Both the position numbers and the translations under genes were made by a program. Under the pieces are notes generated by a model. That model was not told the origin of the DNA. It was given only the letters and a program-made list of their open reading frames with translations, and searched no databases. A DNA stretch of 64,000 bases from Cladorhizidae sp. MBARI D1340-BT2 (lineage: Eukaryota; Porifera; Demospongiae; Poecilosclerida; Cladorhizidae), in NCBI GenBank assembly GCA_028752905.1, contig JAQNBH010000006.1:24166311-24230310 (forward strand). The letters run 5' to 3'. Below are positions 57,595 to 64,000 of this stretch, piece by piece; the first letter of the stretch is position 1, and each line of letters begins with the position of its first letter.

Positions 57595-60500
57595 TCAGGG
57601 AATCTTGATGCACTTGTCATGGTACCACTCCCCACATTTTGAACATTCTGCCATCCTACTTTTGTTCCATGGCATTCGGCAGACGCAGAACAGTTCGATT
57701 GTTTGAAATGGTTCGATTGCCGGAGAGAGGTTTGTAACAGTTTTACCAGGAAAAGGTAGCATTTTACGTGACTCGAAACAATTTACGAGGTTACATCTCA
57801 TTTTGGAGATATCCTTGGCTGGATCTTCACCATAACAGAGGGCTACTGCACAAGCAATAGCAAAAACTCCACAGTCATTACCATTGGTCTGCTGCTGAAT
57901 GTTCATAAACCTTGCTGTGATCGTTTTATTCCTTGAAAATACAAGTGCAGCTATCTGTTCAGAAGTTGATTGAGGCAAACGATTGTAAAGACTATATATC
58001 ATATACCTTAACTTCACTATTATCTTCCTTGCTCAGCTCAATGCAGATCCAGTGGTTGTTTTGACTGTTCAAAATCTAGACTGCATGACTCTGAATAACG
58101 TCAGTGCTAAGATTAGAGACCACAGTAGTAGCTTGCAATCTTTTGATGGAGAGAAATACTTTTTTGAGAAGTTTCTGAGAGGCATACATATGGGAATCCA
58201 CTAACCAGTTTCCATTAAGAATCATGTCACGATCTTCTTTATACAACACTAGGTCTGGGATCCACATTGGTGGGACTGGTATATCAGGGTAGTGATCAAC
58301 AATAACTAGTCCAGGCTTTCTATCATCACTGACAGAACTATCTAGAAGTTCAACATCATCAAAAAAAAATTGGTCTTTAGTAGCTCTACTGACAGTACCA
58401 CCCACAACACTATTATCAGGCCACTTACAGAACTATCTACAAGTTTGACATCATCGACAACTTTTTTTCCACAGGTAAGCCAGTAGCTCTGGTGATGGCA
58501 CTACCCACAAACAACACCATCATGGACTCCTTTCTTGTCACTGTTAAAGCAAGGTAATCCAGTATGACATCTTTTGGTGCACAACTTTCTGGCTTTCTTA
58601 CAAGAGCAATGAGAGTTTTTGCATCCACCTTTGCAACCACATGAGTTACCATAATAGGCATTCTTAGGGTTAAAGAGCAGTGCAGTTTCTCGTAGAGACA
58701 AAAAGGATTCCATTTTCCAGTCATTTGGTGAAAGCTCGACTTTGCCAGAATACCGCTCAAGTTGTCCATCATAAGCACAGTTTTTCAATACCCCATATTG
58801 ACAACGTAGGCGATACACAGGTCTCTTGGTAACAGAGACAACAACTATTACACATGGTATCCATCGAAAATCAGTTGATGCTCTGTCGATTCGTGGGATT
58901 TGAATGCTGACTAAATCCCCAACAGCAAATGATTCAACAGCATGGCGTTTCCGTTTACTGTATTGTTTCACCATTCTTTCAGCATTCAATCGATAGTTTC
59001 TATCAGCTTCCTTTCTTCGTTTGCTATGCTTTTGGCTTGTTGCTAATGGAGTACCTGAAGAAATATTTTTAATAAAATGTTTATTACATCATCAAAATGT
59101 TATATAATGGGATTGCGAAAAGTAATTTACTTGTGTTTTCACTCTCAAGTCTCAACACAAGGAAAGCTCTGTGCAATGTTTATTTGGTATTATAATAGAA
59201 TGTCTAAAATTGTTTTACTCTCCATTTACTGACCCTGGATTAGAAATATTAAAATGTCTAAAATTGTTTTACTTTGCTTATTTCTGATATCACTCTCTGT
59301 GCAATGAGGTTCACTACAGTGATGGTGAGGAGTGTTCAGCAGAGCTTGGATCATCTGGAGGAGTAGAACTTTTGTCTGCTGATACATGTTCCATAGGCTC
59401 AGTTTCATTGATCAAGTCTGCGATATCTTCCTCCATTACTGACCCTAGATTAGTACCTGGAAATACACCGCTACGTGGTGGTTGTCCGTATCCCAATTCG
59501 TATGGAGTACACTTCATGGTTTCATGAACACATGTATTCAGTTGATCTAGTAGTATACACACACACACCAAAAAAAGCAGAGATGACCAAGTATGTGAAG
59601 TTCATGCTGCCATCAGGATGCCCATATTAGTACTACAATGGCTGTACTAAACACTCATCTATAACCTATCAATCACCATTACCATGAAAAGTTCAGCTAG
59701 ATTACATATTTATGGTATCTTCTTTTATAGTATCATACAGTCACCAATTATAGTTGTTTATGAATCACTATTGTTTATGAAACAATATTATGAAAATCAA
59801 ACATACACTGAATTTCTGGTAACCAATGTGACCATGCCATATCACATTCATTCTGTTCAAACCGACATGCAAGAAGTTCTTCAACTTTAGCATTTGCACG
59901 TTCCACTAGACCCTGTGATTGAGGGTGTCTTGGTCGACCGTTTATGATGGTGGCTTTCCCCGGCCAGGTCTTCACCAGTTTGTCTATGATATGATTGACA
60001 AATTCTCTTCCGTTATCAGATTGGAATATCTATACATAGGAACACTCAAGCATGCCGTAACCATTAATAATCAATTATGGGTCACACAAACCTTGTGAAC
60101 ACCGAAATATGCAAAAACACGACTGGACAAGTTTTTAGCCACCTCAATTGCACTCTTGTGCTCAAGAGCAAACAGTACATGGAATTTGGACCAATGATCC
60201 ATGTAGTGGCCAATCCAGTTATGGCGGTCGACTGGTCTATGTCGCATGTCAATCAAATCCACCTAAATAAGACGATGCTAAATACCAACATATTTGGTAC
60301 TAATAATATTACCTGTCCTCGAGTCATAAACCCAGAAGAAATGATAGGTTTAAGTGGGGCACTGTTGGTTTGTGGCTTCTGAAGGTTAATCACACTACAT
60401 AATTGAACGTACTTCTCCACAACAGATCTTGGTAGACACGCATAGTTCGAAGAAATCTAGAGGGAGTATGGTGAAGACAGAGAATTGAATTACCTTTGAT

Positions 60501-61870
60501 AACCAAAACAGATCACTATTATAAAATGTCGCTGGTTGTTTATCACATACTAAAACAACAGGATTAACCCATGGGTAATTAGATATTCACATTAAAACGC
60601 TGAGAGGTGGATGCTTGCTGTATCTAGTGGATGAAACGGACAATGTAAATATAAATGCACACACCCATGTTTTTGCTACTATTAGAAGGATGTAGGTCAA
60701 ACCGATATAAAATAGGAAATATGTGAAACATAAGGATTCATAACATCCAAACGTCAACATACTTCATATCGAGTGTTTTATGTTGTGTCCAAAATGTAAC
60801 TTGCTGTGTGTTCCAATTTTTCAATAAAAGTGAATTGGAGGTTACTACTACAATAGTAGTGTTTTACTCATATGCTGCGCTGCACTGTCCTTGGACTCAA
60901 TTGAATTTGGATATGACAAATTGTATGTTTGCACTTACCAAAACCATATAAAAGTTAGAGATAGCAACCTTATGTCAGGACCTCAATTCAAATATTCATG
61001 GTCACCTGATTAAAAACATTTTATGGTTGACATGAGCTATACCCATATTATGCACAGCTTATATAACTGACAGTCAGTCACAATTTTCAATCTCATGTGC
61101 AATCTTTAGGTGTTCAACCAGTAGAGCTACACTGTACCTACAATATTTGAGTGCCAAAATGAGAGCATGCATCAAGGGCCAAACACAAGATCACATGCAT
61201 AGAATCTGTTTTTATATAGAAATGATAGACATTCTCTACCTCGGCTAGAGCCTTTTATAGCCCATATGACCTTGAACATCACAGTGCACTCTATTCAAAA
61301 TAGTATGAAACTTTTCAATGTAAGCCATGCTCCGATAATGACCAAGGATGGAGGAGTCATTCTCATCCTGAAAAAAAGATTAGATTAAAATGACACCGTA
61401 TAACTGCGATTCAGTAAAGCGTCTGGCTCATGAAGTGAATGGCTACTGGATTTCAATCAATTAAACAAAGTTTTGTCTTTGTTATTATCATCCATGCCTA
61501 TAGATTGGCACTTGACTTGTGGCTTTAAACTTATAAAATAAGGAGACCTGTCTAACAACAAAATATGTCTCACTAAATATATCACTGGCTATTATGGGTT
61601 TAATCACCTTTTTCTTTGCTGGTATACAAAGTACATCCTTAAGCCCAAGAGCAAGGTACTCCAAAAGTTAAAAACATTTTTGTTTCACCCAAAAATTGAA
61701 TTTAGGATCACTGTTCGCCATTCCCCTTTCAGAAATTTGACAACAGCTTGTCCCTTTGTTCTTGATATGGTTTTGCTTCCAAGGTTCCTTCCAGAAAGAA
61801 AGGTTTGCTGAACATTAATCATCATAGGCATTCTCTCCTTCCATTTCTCCTTCCTACAACCTCTTCCCAT
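57595..61870 (-). pseudogene. Ginger integrase-CXC-ULP1-PHD gene (copy C)
   Basis: Exons in transcript order: about 61870-61690; 61367-61240 (His pair, shared TAG); about 60455-60312; 60262-60092 (VDLIDMRHRPVDRHNWIGHY, first Asp); 60029-59807 (IFQSDNGREFVN, GLVERANAKVEE: Asp, Glu); linker with MKCTPYELGYGQPPRSGVFP near 59540; 59054-58501 (FAVGDLVSIQIPRIDR, a GPY/F-like or SH3-like part, then CGCKGGCKNSHCSCKKARK, a CXC/tesmin-like cysteine cluster). Then comes a ULP1 protease: NNHWICIELS (His), VYD (Asp), MNIQQQTNGNDCGVFAIACA (Gln, Cys). A PHD start (LFCVCRMP, AECSKCGEWYHDKC) ends at IP-stop. Introns are 55-65 bp where measurable. Stops in the first exons, a TAG before the His block and a 4-bp TA insertion after VYD make it non-functional as it stands. 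Confidence 0.7.
58335..58510. repeat. Internal duplication of about 105 bp in copy C linker
   Basis: On the minus strand VGSAITRATG...VKLVDSSVSG is followed by VGGTVSRATK...VELLDSSVSD, a diverged duplication between the CXC cluster and the ULP1 domain. A frame change falls between the two copies. Confidence 0.7.
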
Positions 61871-62999
61871 GTGGGAGCAAACTTGTTTTGATCTAATTGG
61901 TGATCAGGTATTGGCTTTCGCGATCCTAGGATTGAGCAAATTCCAGGTTTGCGGGTAACATATATATTGTAATTGGCGAGATGCAACAATTGCCTTCAAG
62001 CAGTATATAGAAAGGCAGTGCCACAAGTGTTCTGTGGAGTAGTACTGACACAATGGTCCGGGCATTGTGGTAATAAATATTATTAACCCTGTGCATTTAT
62101 ACTTTGAGACATCAGCAAAACGTTGTCTCAATGTTTACAAAAATGCCTATGATCATATTTTTTATAACATATAATACTCTCTTGCTTTATGGTTAGTGTA
62201 GGTAGATCTTCATTATCTTTCATGCAATTAAAGATAGTTCTTGTAGCATTGGTTGCACATATCACAAGAATCAATATTTGCATAATACTTACAGGTCCCC
62301 AGCATCCTTCTCTGTATACTCAAGTCATTATTCTCAATAGCTCATCCAAACACTGATGATGGATGTAGTGTTCTATTTTTTACAAGCTAACATGCTGAAT
62401 TATTTTTTTTTTACTGCATATATCTTGGAATCATCTTCCCTCATAAACTTCAGCAACTTATAAGAATTCCTATCACTATGGTCGTTGTGGCTGCTGATTC
62501 CAAATCCCTGTCTTGGAAAGAATTCGAGGAATGATGGTTTAGTAGCCATTGCTAAGAACTGCTAAGCATCTCACTTAAATTGTGTGTTGTTGTGCAGGTA
62601 GCTAATACTACACAGAATGCTTGTGATACTGCATCTGTTTATGCTGCTTGTAGGAAACTATTGCATATTTCCATATACATAACTACAAGTAATAATTACC
62701 TACCTGACTGTATGCTTGCATAAAGATATAAATATTATCCAGTTAGCAATTCCATTCTTATTTACAGAGCATTAGAGATTCAAGCCTTCATGGACTATCC
62801 TTGTCACAACTGTCAAGCAAAGATAACAGGGCACTCGACCTTCAAAATTAAGCCACTGCTACGAAAGGAACTAAGTCGTCTGGAATGATCCTAACACTGT
62901 CTTTTTCAAAAAGGTTGCTTGGGCAAAAAATTTAACTTGGTTGTGAGGCTCGTTATGGAAAGGCAAGGATCCAGATCTAGTAGAAGCACTAGAAACATG

Positions 63000-64000
63000 T
63001 TAACCCACTCACTGTCACAAGAGTATATATACGCAAAAAGTTGTTTATCAAATAAATAAAAACATAAAAAATCGATCGTACCGTTCACAGACACATATTA
63101 TACGTCAAAAGTTAGCACCCTACGATCGTACCGAATATAAAGGCAATAGACGTTCGGTAACTAGGGTAGTATTATTGAAAAGTCGGACCCACTCAGAATT
63201 TCAAATCGGGTTGAAGATGGCAGTTGGACTGTCCTTGGATAAAGTTATTTCTCAGGTTTAGGGCGACAATTTTGGACTTTCTGAGGATGAAAGCAGTGAT
63301 CAAGAAGGCGCTGGCATCTCATCCTACCTTGGCCAGAGCTGTGTTGACCCTGAATTTCTTCTATCGCTTGGCAGAATAGTTGCTGATGACCTACCTTCAA
63401 GGAAGCGTAGCGCTTTCACTCGAGGTGACGATCTAGATGGAGATGAGAATACCAGCGATGAAGAAGGTATTTACAGTCAGTTTAGCTACAGTTTAGCTAT
63501 AGCTAGTTTTGTTGTTAGCAAAGCAGAGCATGGATCTACAATGCTCTTTTAGTTTCGTTGTTGCGGTAGTCCGCGTTAAAATTATTTTATGCCAATTTCT
63601 TATCCCCTTCAGATTTGATGCATGAAGCGATGGATTGGGCAGCTGATAGAGCTTCATCAACTCTGACACAATCTATTGTTGCTAGCCCTCATATTACTGT
63701 GGTGGCTGCTTCATCACCTTCTCCATTGTTCCTCCAGTATCTGCAACACTAGGTTCTGTAACCTCTGCATCAGGTTCTATGACTTATGTGACATCTGTAG
63801 TCACTCCTATACTACTATTTCCAACATCATCATTGTCTGTTCCATCATCATGCCCTCCTTTATTTTTACCCTTGTACTCTGTGTCCTCTTCTAGTGAAGT
63901 ATGCACTCCTTCACGACCAGTTGTTCAGCTTAGTCATAGAACTAGGAGTGTTCGTCATGCTCGAGTTAGTCAGAGTAGTGGTAGTGAAATAGCTTCTAGT
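63000..64000 (+). mobile_element. piggyBac element, 5' part
   Basis: It starts TTAA-CCCACTCACTGTC at 63000, a piggyBac-type end, and interrupts Ginger copy C at a TTAA that is intact in copy B (7107-7110). It runs out of the window. CGATCGTACC occurs at 63073-63082 and again, as TACGATCGTACCG, near 63121, a possible subterminal repeat. Confidence 0.75.
63217..64000 (+). pseudogene. piggyBac transposase N-terminus (runs off the end)
   Basis: The ATG at 63217 starts MAVGLSLDKVISQV. A TAG at 63259 interrupts, and the frame continues NFGLSEDESSDQEG, SSYLGQSCVDPEFL, matching the style of the element at 5557 (SSFLGDEVLDP). The exon ends at 63466 (GTATTT) and joins 63613 in phase (EEDLMHEAMDWAADRASS). 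A frameshift near 63716 separates this from a Ser/Thr/Pro-rich frame ending RSVRHARVSQSSGSEIASS at the window edge. The catalytic domain should lie beyond 64000. An acidic then Ser-rich N-terminus is usual for the family. Confidence 0.55.

Larger units (their letters stand above)
57490..62999 (-). mobile_element. Ginger-like transposon, copy C (most complete)
   Basis: Inverted relative to A and B, and nearly identical to B from 62996 down to about 59230. Beyond that it holds the coding parts lost from B. Its 5' end is cut by a piggyBac at the TTAA 63000-63003. Its far end is near 57.5 kb or, if the inverted piece at 56.9 kb belongs to it, near 56.9 kb. Confidence 0.8.

Noticed and set aside
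1..64000. tRNA or rRNA genes
   Set aside because: I saw no cloverleaf with A/B boxes and no rRNA core motif by eye. A covariance-model scan would settle it.

Overview
The window is AT-rich eukaryotic DNA. It shows GT-AG introns (several only about 50-70 bp), AATAAA signals, long low-complexity tracts and many transposon remnants, and nothing bacterial: no operons, Shine-Dalgarno sites or CRISPR arrays. The mix of Ginger-type integrases, piggyBac, hAT and Gypsy pieces with very short introns suits an early-branching marine animal. A sponge is my best guess, but that is inference.

Layout. 1-2390: truncated copy A of a Ginger-like (Gypsy-integrase-related) DNA transposon. 2391-5360: tandem units that each hold a minus-strand exon-like segment. 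5361-7088: non-autonomous piggyBac bounded by TTAA. 7089-10828: Ginger copy B. 10829-12277: a foldback element and non-coding DNA. 12278-16140: a second, different Ginger-like gene (integrase, GPY/F, ULP1-type protease, PHD) with a TA-flanked MITE in one intron. 16.7-19 kb: a degenerate Gypsy leader and gag fused in one frame to a hAT dimerisation domain. About 22-40.6 kb: a cluster of old direct and inverted copies of one multi-part cassette, with a piggyBac fragment (27.6-29.2 kb), a Gypsy RNase H fragment (32.2-32.8 kb), minisatellites (33.2-34, 35.7-36.3 kb) and a palindromic element (37.4-38.1 kb). 42153-45122: a near-complete hAT element. 45.5-47.25 kb: a decayed piggyBac transposase. 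47.7-48.3 kb: GCTAGC-rich satellite. 48.3-53.6 kb: nothing recognisable. 54.45-55.93 kb: the best candidate host gene, a coiled-coil protein with in-phase introns. 56.4-57.5 kb: minisatellite and tandem repeats. 57.5-63.0 kb: Ginger copy C, inverted and the most complete, with integrase, CXC cysteine-rich, ULP1 and PHD regions. 63000-end: the 5' part of another piggyBac, inserted at a TTAA in copy C.

Most genes here are transposon genes and most carry stops or frameshifts. The most interesting content is the two Ginger-like lineages that join a retroviral-type integrase to a SUMO/ubiquitin-like protease (ULP1 family) and a PHD finger, the three copies A/B/C that share the same stop codons, and the nested piggyBac insertions that date them relative to one another.
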